Numbered from the stretch's first letter, positions 36,372-45,374 are shown. The stretch is 64,000 bases of DNA from Methanolacinia petrolearia DSM 11571 (GCF_000147875.1 NC_014507.1:1984001-2048000); one strand, 5' to 3'. Numbers and translations: made by a program. The notes: generated by a model not told the origin, from the letters alone.

Positions 36372-37769
36372 TTAATACCAGCAGATATCGTAATCAATAT
36401 CTCCGGGAACTTTTTTTCCGGTAACGGCAACTGTCCACCTGCCTGAATTCAGAAGATCATCACTGATGTTCGAGATTGTCATGCGAACTGCACAATCATC
36501 ATTGCCGTCAGCATCATCGTCAAAGATCCACATATTGCCCGAAGGGCTTACAACAGACAATGACAATTCTGAAGAATTCTCAGTCCACCTAAGTTCAAAA
36601 GACAGCTGTTCTGTAATTTCAGTAGGGACAAGCGAGTACCAGTCCGTATCTCCTTCCCGGATGCTGCTGAAAAAACGAACTTTGGTTGAAGGGGTTGGGA
36701 GAGGAGTTGGAGTTGCATCGTCGATGCCGTCCTCGTCATCACTCAAAAAATCTCTCCCGTCATCTAAAAAACTGTGAAGATATATCTCGTGATCATCTCC
36801 CCGTGCATTCAGCCATACAACATAATCACCCGAAACTTTAGGAAACTCCTGTTTTGAATCGGGAGATATCTCTCTGGTGACTCCGGAGTCGAGATCTTGG
36901 ACAAACAGATGCCCGCCCCAGGGGAGATTACTGGGGTATGATCCCAAATCAAGCCAGGCTATATAGTTTCCGGAAATATCGGGACATAACTGTGCCGAAT
37001 CCGAAGGATAAACAATGTCGGATTTCCCGGTATCGATGTCGTAAAGGAATGTATTATAATAGCCGTCGTCATTCATGCCTGTCCATACAACATGGTTCCC
37101 GTCGATTGACGGGGGTTGATAAACAACCGGAACCTCTGCTCCTGTGAATGACATATAACCGTTCTGTTCGTTCAGGTTATGAAGACAAAGTTCCATCGTC
37201 CCTTCATAGACATCCGTTTTGATGAAAGCGATCCAGTCCCCGGATATCGCCGGATAATCAAATGAATCAAACATCCCGCCGGATATTTCACTATATTCGC
37301 CTGTGGAGATGTTATATATCCTGAGTATTGATCTCTTGTCATCGATCTTTTCCACCCAGACTATGATATCACCGTCGATCACCGGTGAATACTGCGAATT
37401 ATTCGAATACAGAAATGTAATCTCCCCTTCCGATTCGTCATACAGGAATATCCCTCTCTGGTCGGACCATACGTACCTGTCGCCTGAAAAGTCAAGACTG
37501 AACTTACCTGAAGGGTCAGCAACCACGAGCTCCTGCATACCTGTGGATATATTATACCTGTGAATCGAACTCTGGAGAAGACGGTTCTGGTCCAGATCAT
37601 ATTCGAGCCATGCCACTACATCATTATCAAAGACTATGGAGTTATATCTCGCAACATCCCCCAGCGAGATAAGTTCGGCATCTGAGATCTCCTGAGCGCA
37701 GCAGGGGCATACAAGAATTAATACCATGATTAACAGGATAATAGTGATTTTTTTCATAATCCCGGTCAT
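36372..37769 (-). CDS. Secreted beta-propeller protein with C-terminal PPC-like domain
   Basis: 465 residues: signal peptide (ITIILLIMVLILVCPCC), then about seven repeats of the type ISGDYVVWLNARGDDHEIYLH roughly 45 residues apart, as in TolB-like propellers. The final 90 residues (GDTDWYSLVP to DYDICWY) resemble a PPC-type beta-sandwich with an Asp-rich DDDADGNDD. It has no membrane anchor, so it is secreted or held by partners. It starts within the stop of the upstream gene (ATGA) and ends the three-gene surface operon. Confidence 0.72.
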   Translation of the reverse strand: MTGIMKKITIILLIMVLILVCPCCAQEISDAELISLGDVARYNSIVFDNDVVAWLEYDLDQNRLLQSSIHRYNISTGMQELVVADPSGKFSLDFSGDRYVWSDQRGIFLYDESEGEITFLYSNNSQYSPVIDGDIIVWVEKIDDKRSILRIYNISTGEYSEISGGMFDSFDYPAISGDWIAFIKTDVYEGTMELCLHNLNEQNGYMSFTGAEVPVVYQPPSIDGNHVVWTGMNDDGYYNTFLYDIDTGKSDIVYPSDSAQLCPDISGNYIAWLDLGSYPSNLPWGGHLFVQDLDSGVTREISPDSKQEFPKVSGDYVVWLNARGDDHEIYLHSFLDDGRDFLSDDEDGIDDATPTPLPTPSTKVRFFSSIREGDTDWYSLVPTEITEQLSFELRWTENSSELSLSVVSPSGNMWIFDDDADGNDDCAVRMTISNISDDLLNSGRWTVAVTGKKVPGDIDYDICWY

Positions 37770-38857
37770 TTCATCCTCCTGTGATAGCCCGCAACTGCGA
37801 TTACAAAAGCGATCATGGAAACAAGATATGCCGTCTCTACCGGGCTCTGCTGCATATTTCCGGAATTATCACCTGCATTATCCGGTGTGGAATCGGGGAC
37901 CTGATCTCCGGACAGGTCTTTTGTATCGGGGTCTACCGCATATGTCTGTACGACGAGGTCGTCATCTTCGTTATCGGTCACCGAATAACTCTCATTATAG
38001 ACGTTGAATGTCGTTACTGCATCTGAATCTACATCAGATCCCTCTACGACAACCATATACTCCCCGGGCCCCAGGCCGGACGTATCGATACTCTGCTCCC
38101 ATGTATTGTAGGGATCGCCCTCAATAATCCCGGTCCGTTCGATGATCTGGTCCTTGAAATACGGATCATCAAGGGCTGTAGGTCCAATCGAGACGATCAG
38201 ATCCTTTCCTGATGCAATATTCGTGGTCCCGGACAACTCCAGCTCTTCACCTGTCGTAATGTCCGGCAGAGTACTCTGGTCATAGCGAATCCAGGGTACT
38301 TCAGAATACATCTCAAGCTTAAGGTAAGGGCTGCCGTCATCTTTCAGTTCCTTCTCGAATTCATCGCTCGATTCAGGGAAATTATCAGATTGAACCAGCC
38401 CGGATTTTCCGTCAACGAAATAAAGATAATATCTTCCCGACGGCAGCTTGTAAGCCTGAGTGTCATCAAGGATCACGCCGCTGCCATCAAGCCTGCCGTT
38501 GCTCCCGACGCTGTACTTCACGTATACATTTTTATCAGGATTTCCGACAGCTCCGGCCTTGTACAACCATATGCCTATCTCCGATCCGGGCTCTCCCGTC
38601 ACCGTCGCCGTGAACTTCTGATCCTTTGCAAGAACGCCGTCCGACTTTGTAATATCCGGATATAACCCGACTTCATAGTCAAAACCTGGAGAAATATAGC
38701 AATTCTCCGAATATAGAGAATCTTCGGTTATAACTCCTGCGGAGGATACCGATACGATTAGGCACAGGAGGAAAAATGCAATAAATCCCCTGATGGTATT
38801 TCCGGGATTCCATGCGGGCGAAAATTCAGTTGATTTTCCCGCGATATTAGATCTCAT
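37766..38857 (-). CDS. Membrane-anchored surface protein (DUF3821-like)
   Basis: 363 residues: signal sequence at about 25-42, an extracellular region of tandem beta domains each ending in a pattern like DTSGLGPGEYMVVVEGSD, then a Thr/Asp-rich stalk with NMQQSPVETAYLVSMIAFVIAVAGYHRRMK as C-terminal anchor. Segments TFNVYNESYSV and AVDPDTKDLSGDQVPDSTP are shared with the upstream gene product, so the two are paralogues. This class resembles DUF3821 surface proteins of Methanomicrobiales; function unknown, probably cell envelope. Confidence 0.65.
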   Translation of the reverse strand: MRSNIAGKSTEFSPAWNPGNTIRGFIAFFLLCLIVSVSSAGVITEDSLYSENCYISPGFDYEVGLYPDITKSDGVLAKDQKFTATVTGEPGSEIGIWLYKAGAVGNPDKNVYVKYSVGSNGRLDGSGVILDDTQAYKLPSGRYYLYFVDGKSGLVQSDNFPESSDEFEKELKDDGSPYLKLEMYSEVPWIRYDQSTLPDITTGEELELSGTTNIASGKDLIVSIGPTALDDPYFKDQIIERTGIIEGDPYNTWEQSIDTSGLGPGEYMVVVEGSDVDSDAVTTFNVYNESYSVTDNEDDDLVVQTYAVDPDTKDLSGDQVPDSTPDNAGDNSGNMQQSPVETAYLVSMIAFVIAVAGYHRRMK

Positions 38858-38858
38858 A

Positions 38859-40136
38859 TCACGACCACCTCATTGCAGAGGGGATTATCTTCGTTACCGG
38901 AGAACCGGAAATTGCCTTTAGATCTTTAGTATTCTTATCCACTACATAGGATGTCACCGAAACCCGGCCTTCACCCGGATCTTCCACCGAGTAGTTACCA
39001 TCAAAGACGTTGAAGAGGCAGGATACATTACCGAGGCCCTGGGTGCTTTCCACCGAAATCAAATATTCTCCTGCCCCCAGGCCGGACGTGTCGATAGTAT
39101 AATTCCACTTATTTACAGGCCCGTTATCTTCAACCCGGATACCTCTTTTGATCAGGTTCCCGAAATTATCCTGGTCTACAGCCGTAGGATTTATCAATAC
39201 TTCGAGTAGAGTCTGATCTTTGAGATTTGTCTCACCTTCAAATGTAAGGACGGTCCCTGCAACCGCCATGATTTCCTCGTCAGAACACAGACTAATCCAC
39301 GGATCTTCCGCATTAAAATCGAATTTCTGGTAATTTACGCCTTTCGTTGCGTCAAGTTCATCTTCGAAATCTGAATACCCGGCAGGAGCTTCGGTTTCTT
39401 CAGTCAAACCAGAATCCTCGGGTACTGCATACACGAAATATTCCCCTGGTGGGAGGGTATATGAGTCAAAGACCGAAAGAATCTCTCCATCGACATTACC
39501 GTTGCAGTCAGCGCTGATTTTTTTATAAACAGGGAAATCATCAGTGACTGTATCTGAATATATCCATACTCCTATTTCGGAGTCGGCAGGGGCTTCGCCG
39601 ATCAGATTAAGAGCCTGCCCTTTTGCAAGATTCACACCGTCTTCTTCATTATCAAGCCTTAACTTGGGATTTGAAACTGAGGTTCCCCTACATATATCCG
39701 GGTTTCCGGAACTTTGGATAACTCCGTAAATCGAGGTGTCAGGGAAGATATGGATCATCTTCACGTATTCCTGGTCTTTATGATCCTCCTCCCAAATCGC
39801 CAGTTTCCAGTCTCCCGGGATATGTTCTTTCAGAGATATCTTTTTCGATAATGTGCTCTGACCTTCCGAAAGTCGTGTCCTGCTCCACTGACCACCATGA
39901 CCGCTCAGTCTACCGCGATGAGGATACGAAGTCACCAGTGTGAAATTGTAACATATAATAGATCCCGCCGGATATGTCGTCTCCACAAATATTCTCATAG
40001 AATCGTTCTGTGAAAATTCATCAGGTATCTCCTTGACGATTATTTTGTCGTCAGCAGAAACCTGGACGATCCCTCCCATGAATATTAATAAAAATAATAC
40101 CAGGAGGCATTTTATTCCGATTAAACTTTTATTCAT
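38859..40136 (-). CDS. Secreted surface protein without anchor (DUF3821-like)
   Basis: 425 residues from the ATG at 40136, which places the signal peptide (LIGIKCLLVLFLLIFMGG) at the N-terminus; an upstream start would add ten polar residues. It shares with its downstream neighbour the C-terminal domain containing DTSGLGAGEYLISVES and VDKNTKDL, and has a longer N-terminal part. Unlike the neighbour it ends without a membrane helix, so anchoring must come from a partner or it is released. The next gene starts 2 bp after its stop. Confidence 0.65.
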   Translation of the reverse strand: MNKSLIGIKCLLVLFLLIFMGGIVQVSADDKIIVKEIPDEFSQNDSMRIFVETTYPAGSIICYNFTLVTSYPHRGRLSGHGGQWSRTRLSEGQSTLSKKISLKEHIPGDWKLAIWEEDHKDQEYVKMIHIFPDTSIYGVIQSSGNPDICRGTSVSNPKLRLDNEEDGVNLAKGQALNLIGEAPADSEIGVWIYSDTVTDDFPVYKKISADCNGNVDGEILSVFDSYTLPPGEYFVYAVPEDSGLTEETEAPAGYSDFEDELDATKGVNYQKFDFNAEDPWISLCSDEEIMAVAGTVLTFEGETNLKDQTLLEVLINPTAVDQDNFGNLIKRGIRVEDNGPVNKWNYTIDTSGLGAGEYLISVESTQGLGNVSCLFNVFDGNYSVEDPGEGRVSVTSYVVDKNTKDLKAISGSPVTKIIPSAMRWS

Positions 40137-40472
40137 TTGATCACTCTCCGATTCGAGATACAACAATCTTTTATGCCTCCTATGTAAGTGATTTCTGTGA
40201 GAGATTTCGCTTTTATTTAATGATGCATAGTAATCAGGTTAAGAGCTGACAACTTCAGTCATCTTATTAGAAGTCCGGCGTCGTTTACTGAACGAACAAC
40301 CCCGATTACATGCACTCCGATACGTCAGTATTACATTTTGATTATATTATCAGATCTCTCACATAAATCAAATATTACAACCGGATGATAGAATAAAAAA
40401 AAGGAGGTGACCTCAAGAAATCCCCGGCATAATTTATGACACTATAAAAAATTGTTACATAAGACAAATTCC

Positions 40473-40542
40473 AAAAAACGTTTATGAAACAAAGGTTTCA
40501 TGGACTGTTTCATGTAAATCACAACGTGATTTTCATGTAAAA
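40473..40542 (+). repeat. 70-bp two-hairpin repeat, copy B
   Basis: One base different from copy A at 23160-23229. It sits in the 635-bp gap 40137-40771, between the start of a surface-protein operon and tRNA-Gly. The gap also shows AGGAGGTGACCT near 40402-40413, a short palindrome, and no gene. Confidence 0.8.
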
Positions 40543-40771
40543 GAAATCGCAGAATAAAAGACAGAATAATCGGTGCAGTTTCAATTAGACCAGAATTGTG
40601 AAAACCAGACCAGAAGAGTAACAATCAGAATCACTATGACACCACAGCAATTCAATAACCAAATATATCAATAACTTTTTTTGTGACAGGCACAGGATGG
40701 CACTTTATAATACACAGACCCTGCATAATATTTCAGAAAAAATAATCAGGAACACTTTATACAGAAAAGAA

Positions 40772-40842
40772 TGCGATAACCGGGATTCGAACCCGAGTCA
40801 GAGGCTTGGGAAGCCACCGTCCTACCGCTAGACTATTATCGC
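40772..40842 (-). tRNA. tRNA-Gly (anticodon CCC)
   Basis: On the minus strand the acceptor stem GCGATAA pairs with TTATCGC, the T arm is ACTCGGGTTCGAATCCCGGT, and the anticodon arm GGCTTCCCAAGCC has CCC at 40808-40810. Discriminator base A. CCA is not encoded. Confidence 0.95.
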
Positions 40843-40956
40843 ACAGCTGCTGATGCAGAATTATTTGTTGTTGTTTTTATCAGATAAATCTTATTTATGG
40901 AGATCGTTGGCACCACCAGGCAACCCCCATGCGATTGTTTTATTATCACTTATTTG

Positions 40957-40965
40957 AAATATATA
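40957..40965 (+). promoter_or_regulatory. TATA box before structured RNA candidate
   Basis: AAATATATA centred at 40961 predicts a transcript start near 40987, just before the first helix of the RNA candidate at 40995. Confidence 0.5.
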
Positions 40966-40994
40966 TGAAGCACTGATTTCTATCGTGCTGGCTT

Positions 40995-41097
40995 ATGTAA
41001 GTCCGACGTGCCCGACCGAATTGAGACGGCACTGCCCTGAATCCAGGGCTTTGGGATTACAAAAAGGTCAGTTATGGCTCTTTTTGTGGACTTACAT
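40995..41097 (+). ncRNA. Candidate four-helix structured RNA
   Basis: The closing helix pairs ATGTAAGTCC (40995-41004) with GGACTTACAT (41088-41097). Inside it are GTGCC/GGCAC (41008-41012 with 41028-41032), GCCCTG/CAGGGC (41034-41039 with 41044-41049) and ACAAAAAG/CTTTTTGT (41059-41066 with 41080-41087). All are perfect, giving a cloverleaf-like four-way junction of about 103 nt. It matches no RNA class I can name. It lies upstream of rps15 on the same strand, so it could be a free RNA or part of the rps15 leader. Not a tRNA: no T-loop or acceptor end. Confidence 0.6.
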
Positions 41098-41137
41098 GAC
41101 ATTGCGGACAATATTTTCGTGTTCGCTGAAATTATCT

Positions 41138-41207
41138 TCAAAACACGCGTGAAAAGATTCTTTCATGCGATGTTTGCCGGAAATCACACAGTGATTTCGA
41201 AATAAAA
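41138..41207 (+). repeat. 70-bp two-hairpin repeat, diverged copy C
   Basis: Aligns with copies A and B without gaps: TTTCATG, then TTT, then AAATCACACAGTGATTT at the same spacing. The second stem is fully kept with a changed loop, and the first keeps TGAAA/TTTCA while the loop differs. It ends 16 bp before the rps15 start. Confidence 0.65.
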
Positions 41208-41222
41208 ATAAGGTGGTGAAAA

Positions 41223-41681
41223 ATGGCAAGAATGCATGCCCGTCGGCGCGGAAAATCCGGTTCGGTTCGTCCGCTCCGCACAGAGGCACCAGAATGGTCA
41301 AACAAGGACCCCTCAGAGATCGAAAAAACCATCATAGATCTTAGAAAGGAAGGAATGTCAAGTGCAGGCATTGGGCTCGTAATGCGTGACAAATACGGAG
41401 TTCCGAGCGTAAAACTTGCAACAGGCAAGAAGATCGAACAGGTCCTCGCAGAGAACGGACTTGCGCCCGAGATCCCTGAAGACCTCAGGAACCTTATAGT
41501 TAAGGCTCTCGGAATGCGCAAACATCTCGATGAGAACAAGAAGGATATCCACAACAAGAGACAGCTCCTTCTCACCGAAGCAAAGGTTCGCAGACTCGGG
41601 AAGTACTACGCAAAATCCGGCAAGATGCCAAAAGACTGGACATACAAGCCGGATACAGCAGAGTTCCTGTTATCAAGATAA
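41223..41681 (+). CDS. rps15: 30S ribosomal protein S15 (archaeal uS15)
   Basis: 152 residues, the usual length in archaea, with the archaeal/eukaryal N-terminal extension ARMHARRRGKSGSVRPLR and the S15 core LRNLIVKALGMRKHLDENKKDIHNKRQL. It binds the central domain of 16S rRNA early in 30S assembly. SD AAGGTGGTG lies 4 bp before the ATG. It opens an operon with recJ, pcc1 and rps3ae; the leader contains repeat copy C and possibly the structured RNA. Confidence 0.97.
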   Translation: MARMHARRRGKSGSVRPLRTEAPEWSNKDPSEIEKTIIDLRKEGMSSAGIGLVMRDKYGVPSVKLATGKKIEQVLAENGLAPEIPEDLRNLIVKALGMRKHLDENKKDIHNKRQLLLTEAKVRRLGKYYAKSGKMPKDWTYKPDTAEFLLSR

Positions 41682-41708
41682 TCGTAGCATCAGGATAATC
41701 GAAGATAT

Positions 41709-42926
41709 ATGTCCATTGAAACATCGGCAGGCCTTGTTGCTGAGAAACTTGAAAAATCCGACTATGTAAGGGTGTTCGGGCACCACGATGCAGACGGCAT
41801 AGCCGCAGCTTCGATAATATGCCACGCACTCTACAGGCAGGGAAAGAAGTTTCACCTCAGCATAAAATCAGGGATAAAACCGGAAGATATCAGGAGCCAC
41901 GAGATTACTGTTCTCTGCGACCTAGGATCATCCATGGAAGACCTGCCCGAAGACACGGTGGTAATAGATCATCACATTCCGTGTTTCAATGGAGAGTACC
42001 ATATCAACCCGCGTCTTTTCGGAATAGACGGAGAACTGGATCTCGCCGCATCAGCGGTCGCCTACATGGTCGCAGATCATATGGGAGACAACCGCGACCT
42101 GTGCAGTCTCGCACTGCTCGGGATGATCGGAGACCACCAGGAGATCGCCGGCAAAAACGCAGGGATCGTGAACGAAGGAATTGCAAACCAGTTCATAACC
42201 CCGGGACGGGGAATCCCTCTTGCAGGGGACGACATAACCGAAAAGATATACACGGCAACAGACCCTTACCTGCCCGGAATCAGCGGCAACCCTGAAAAAG
42301 CTCAAAAGATGGTCGAAAAATTCTTCGACGACAGCGAAAACGGATACGAACAACTCCTGTCGGCAATTGTCCTCGAGACAGCCTCCGCAAACAACGAGAG
42401 AGCGATGTGCTCCCTGTGGGGAGATACATGGGAACTCCAGCGGGCGGTAATCCACGATGCCCACACGCTTGCATCGGTAACAGAATCATGCGGACTCTCC
42501 GGAAGAGGAGGTCTTGCAGCGATGCTATGCATGAGAAACGATGAAACCGTGGATGAGGCAAAGGAGATTGCATTAAAGCACAGGCTCGAAACGATCGAGG
42601 CGATTGCATCTGCAAAAAGATACAACGAAGCAGGTCCGGCGATCTTTAAGATCGAGAATCCGTCCGTATCAAGCAGTGTGGCAGATGTTCTTGCAAGAGA
42701 CGGACTGCTTGACGTACCCGTGCTCACAATAGCAAAGATCAATGGAAACTATTCCGTATCGGCCCGCTGTCCTGCCAAAATCAACATTGACTTATCGACA
42801 GTCATGAAGGAGGCAGCTGAGTCTGCAGGAGGCACCGGAGGCGGCCATAGATCGCGTGCAGGAGCAAAGATCGGAGAAGATCAGCTTATGCCTTTCATCA
42901 AAAACATCGAGGAGGCGCTTGCATAA
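41709..42926 (+). CDS. RecJ-like DHH exonuclease
   Basis: 405 residues. The DHH motifs VFGHHDADGIAAA and VVIDHHIP mark the catalytic domain with its Mn-binding Asp/His, and GTGGGHRSRAGAKI is the DHHA1 substrate-binding motif. In archaea such proteins include GAN, which works with the replisome (GINS), and RNA exonucleases. The position between rps15 and pcc1 is conserved in Euryarchaeota and hints at RNA or translation functions too. Its stop overlaps the pcc1 ATG. Confidence 0.9.
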   Translation: MSIETSAGLVAEKLEKSDYVRVFGHHDADGIAAASIICHALYRQGKKFHLSIKSGIKPEDIRSHEITVLCDLGSSMEDLPEDTVVIDHHIPCFNGEYHINPRLFGIDGELDLAASAVAYMVADHMGDNRDLCSLALLGMIGDHQEIAGKNAGIVNEGIANQFITPGRGIPLAGDDITEKIYTATDPYLPGISGNPEKAQKMVEKFFDDSENGYEQLLSAIVLETASANNERAMCSLWGDTWELQRAVIHDAHTLASVTESCGLSGRGGLAAMLCMRNDETVDEAKEIALKHRLETIEAIASAKRYNEAGPAIFKIENPSVSSSVADVLARDGLLDVPVLTIAKINGNYSVSARCPAKINIDLSTVMKEAAESAGGTGGGHRSRAGAKIGEDQLMPFIKNIEEALA

Positions 42927-43198
42927 TGCAAATTTCCGGCAGAATAGTCTCAAAACATACCGATGCCCGTTGCATCGCGGAATCATTGTCAGCGGACAAT
43001 CTCCTTTCCATGGAGACGAAGGCAGACGGAAACAACGTGGTGTGCGAGATCAGGGGAGAGAAACTGAGGTCGGTTATCGCATCGGTCGACGATTATCTGA
43101 TGAATCTCTCGGTTGCAGAGGATATCTGCAGTCTGGGAAATAAAAACGAAGATCAATCCAGGATTACAGGAAAATCAGAGAAAACAGAGGTGAATTAA
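42926..43198 (+). CDS. pcc1: KEOPS complex subunit Pcc1
   Basis: 90 residues. ADGNNVVCEIRGEKLRSVIASVDDYLMNL is the Pcc1 core. It is the dimerising subunit of the KEOPS complex, which transfers the threonylcarbamoyl group from the Sua5 product to A37 of tRNA. The C-terminal 15 residues are charged and probably disordered. It overlaps recJ and its stop overlaps the rps3ae start by one base. Confidence 0.88.
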   Translation: MQISGRIVSKHTDARCIAESLSADNLLSMETKADGNNVVCEIRGEKLRSVIASVDDYLMNLSVAEDICSLGNKNEDQSRITGKSEKTEVN

Positions 43199-43803
43199 TG
43201 GCACCAAGAAGAAAATCAGTTGGAAGAAGAGTTGAAGGCTGGAAAGCCAAAAGCTGGTACAAGGTATACGCTCCCGACTACTTTGACAAGGCGTACCTTG
43301 GCGATACAATCGCAAACGAGCCCGAGAAAGTCAACGGGCGCGTAATGCAGACGACACTCGGCGAGATGGTTCAGGATTACTCCAAGCAGAACATCAAGAT
43401 GAGATTCAGGATCACAAATGTTGCAGGAGATTCCGCATACTCCGATTTCGTCGGGCATGAACTGACAAAAGACTACCTTCGTGCAATGGTCAAGCGCCGC
43501 ACATCAAGGATAGACAGCATTGTTCAGGTAACAACAAAGGACGAAAGAAAGATCCGCGTAACCACAAGCTGCTTCACGATTAACCGTGCAGATGCAAGCC
43601 AGGCGCATGCAATCAGAAAAGCAGTGACTGAATATGTCGTTGCAAGGGCAGCGGAACTCACCTACGACCAGTTCGTAAAAGAGATGGTCATGGGCGACAT
43701 CTCCCGCGAAGTCTTCAAGATCGTAAAGAAGCTTCACCCCATCCGCCGTGTTGAAGTGATCAAATCAAAGGGAACTGATACAAAGGCCGCAATCGTCCAG
43801 TAG
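43198..43803 (+). CDS. rps3ae: 30S ribosomal protein S3Ae (eS1)
   Basis: 201 residues. KAKSWYKVYAPDYFDKAYLGDT, MRFRITNVAGDSAYSDFVGHELTKDYLR and VTTSCFTINRADASQ are conserved S3Ae blocks. The protein is specific to archaea and eukaryotes and sits on the 30S platform. The ATG overlaps the pcc1 stop, so it should be translationally coupled. Confidence 0.97.
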   Translation: MAPRRKSVGRRVEGWKAKSWYKVYAPDYFDKAYLGDTIANEPEKVNGRVMQTTLGEMVQDYSKQNIKMRFRITNVAGDSAYSDFVGHELTKDYLRAMVKRRTSRIDSIVQVTTKDERKIRVTTSCFTINRADASQAHAIRKAVTEYVVARAAELTYDQFVKEMVMGDISREVFKIVKKLHPIRRVEVIKSKGTDTKAAIVQ

Positions 43804-43821
43804 ACTTAAGAGGTGTAATAA

Positions 43822-44106
43822 ATGGGAAAAACAGGAATCACAGCATGGACCCAGATCAAGAGCGTCGGCGGTCAGGTAAGGCTTGTACCCCAGAAGGAGA
43901 CAAACTACAAGAAGCCCGGCCCCAACCAGCGCTTTAAGTCAGGTTCGAAGCTCAGAAGAGCAACACAGAAGACCCAGGACACAGGCCGCGGAGGACCACG
44001 CGGCGGCAGAAGACCAGCACGCGGAAGAGGCCCCGTGCACGATCCGCGCTGCAGAAGGCGCATCAAGAGATCCCAGTCTTCGATAAAGGGTGCTAAGGGC
44101 AAATAA
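43822..44106 (+). CDS. Small basic conserved protein (DUF5350-like)
   Basis: 94 residues: GKTGITAWTQIKSVGGQVRLVPQ, then a KPGPNQRFKSGSKLRRA stretch and a long Arg/Gly-rich tail (RGGPRGGRRPARGRG). The tail is typical of RNA-binding proteins. The N-terminal block is like that of DUF5350, a small euryarchaeal family of unknown function. The SD AGAGGTG lies before the ATG, and it follows the ribosomal protein gene by 18 bp, so it is probably expressed with it. Confidence 0.7.
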   Translation: MGKTGITAWTQIKSVGGQVRLVPQKETNYKKPGPNQRFKSGSKLRRATQKTQDTGRGGPRGGRRPARGRGPVHDPRCRRRIKRSQSSIKGAKGK

Positions 44107-44149
44107 TTCTTAAGAATTAAATCCCTTTATTTATATTAGGCGAATTGAA

Positions 44150-44509
44150 ATGACACAGAAAAAACAGGCAGTAATGAATTATCTTTTTTCCGAAAGAGCC
44201 AAAACAAACCTGATAACCGCTTCAAAGATGCTAGCCCTCGTCGAAGGCTTCAAAGGGGCAGAAAAATCCGGGGCAAAGAAATTACTCACGATCTTCATTG
44301 AATCCGTCCAGTCGGAACTAGGGGAAGGATACGGAAAGACCGGTCAGGCTGAATTTAATAACGCCTCGGGGCTGCTTGACAACGCCAAACAGTTCATCGA
44401 ATTCGATGACTTCGAAAGGGCGACACTCGAGATCAGCAAAGCGGTAACCGAATGCACAACACCTGCACAGAATTCATGGCAGGTACTCTCTGAAAATGAA
44501 CTCGTCTGA
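44150..44509 (+). CDS. Conserved helical protein, unknown
   Basis: 119 residues, entirely helical by composition, with no transmembrane helix, Cys motif or known active-site pattern. Its end overlaps the start of the nitroreductase gene by 14 bp, so the two are translationally coupled. I do not recognise the family. Confidence 0.7.
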   Translation: MTQKKQAVMNYLFSERAKTNLITASKMLALVEGFKGAEKSGAKKLLTIFIESVQSELGEGYGKTGQAEFNNASGLLDNAKQFIEFDDFERATLEISKAVTECTTPAQNSWQVLSENELV

Positions 44510-45023
44510 ATTTTATGAATTCCTCTCCGGAAGGTCTTCGGTCAGGGAGTTTTCTCCTGAAGAAGTCTCAGACGAAGAGATCGAATTTATTATAAGATGT
44601 GCATCTGCGGCACCCAGTGCAGGAAACAGGGAGTCGTGGGATGTCGTAATTGTCACTGACGAAAGCATAAAGGAAGATCTCTCCGATGCGGCGTTCGGTC
44701 AGGAGCACCTGATTACCGCCCCCGTCATCCTTGCAGTCTGCGCCAATTACGTGCGTTCGATGTCGCAGTACGGCGAGAGAGGAATTCTTTACGGAATAGA
44801 AGACGCCTCCATTGCATGCACATACATGATGCTCGCAGCACATTCAGCCGGGCTTCATTCATGCTGGACCGGCGCTTTCGACGATGAGGCGGTAAGCGAA
44901 ATCCTCGATCTTCCACAGCATGCAAGACCCGTGGCCCTGCTTGCAGTCGGGAAAGGAAAGATGCCGCATAAGAAAACCGGCAGGATGCCTGTTTTGGAAC
45001 ATATACATAATGATACCTGGTAG
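44496..45023 (+). CDS. Nitroreductase-family flavoprotein
   Basis: 175 residues. GRSSVREFSPEEVSDEEI is the FMN-binding N-terminal motif, CASAAPSAGNRESWDVVIV the second block, and the C-terminal GKGKMPHKK ends the flavin site. The family uses NAD(P)H or other donors to reduce quinones, nitro compounds or flavins and works as an FMN dimer. The physiological substrate is unknown. It overlaps the gene before it. Confidence 0.85.
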   Translation: MNSSEFYEFLSGRSSVREFSPEEVSDEEIEFIIRCASAAPSAGNRESWDVVIVTDESIKEDLSDAAFGQEHLITAPVILAVCANYVRSMSQYGERGILYGIEDASIACTYMMLAAHSAGLHSCWTGAFDDEAVSEILDLPQHARPVALLAVGKGKMPHKKTGRMPVLEHIHNDTW

Positions 45024-45032
45024 TTGTTGATT

Positions 45033-45371
45033 ATGACCGATTATCTTGTGACACTGGATGCGGCATGGATTTTGAAGGATGTAAAATCCCTTGACGACGC
45101 AATCGGCATCGCTATAAGCGAGGCTGGAAAACGCCTGAATCCAAGTGCTAAATTTGTTGAGATTGAGATCGGGCAGCTGGCCTGCCCCTATTGTGAACAG
45201 GAGATGAGCAGCGCCCTGATCGTGGGGACTACAGCTCTTGTAGGACTGGCTCTTGAGATGAAGGTCTATAAAGCCGAATCGGAAGAGCACGCGAAAAGGA
45301 TCGCGAAATCGGTTGTAGGAAAGGCATTGAGAGATATTCCGCTTACAATCGTCGATGTCGAGGAGATATAA
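45033..45371 (+). CDS. UPF0212/DUF555 family protein
   Basis: 112 residues from the ATG at 45033 (a TTG three codons before is also open). [46 protein letters not shown] with CxxC, and [14 protein letters not shown]-type sequence identify UPF0212, a family confined to euryarchaea. The CxxC and a nearby acidic stretch suggest metal binding. It lies 3 bp before the PfkB gene. Confidence 0.85.
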   Translation: MTDYLVTLDAAWILKDVKSLDDAIGIAISEAGKRLNPSAKFVEIEIGQLACPYCEQEMSSALIVGTTALVGLALEMKVYKAESEEHAKRIAKSVVGKALRDIPLTIVDVEEI

Positions 45372-45374
45372 TCC

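Noticed and set aside
40442-41301. Two open frames on the minus strand with similar peptides
   Set aside because: They run antisense through the two-hairpin repeat copies, which explains the likeness; they have no SD and are not conserved as proteins beyond the repeat.
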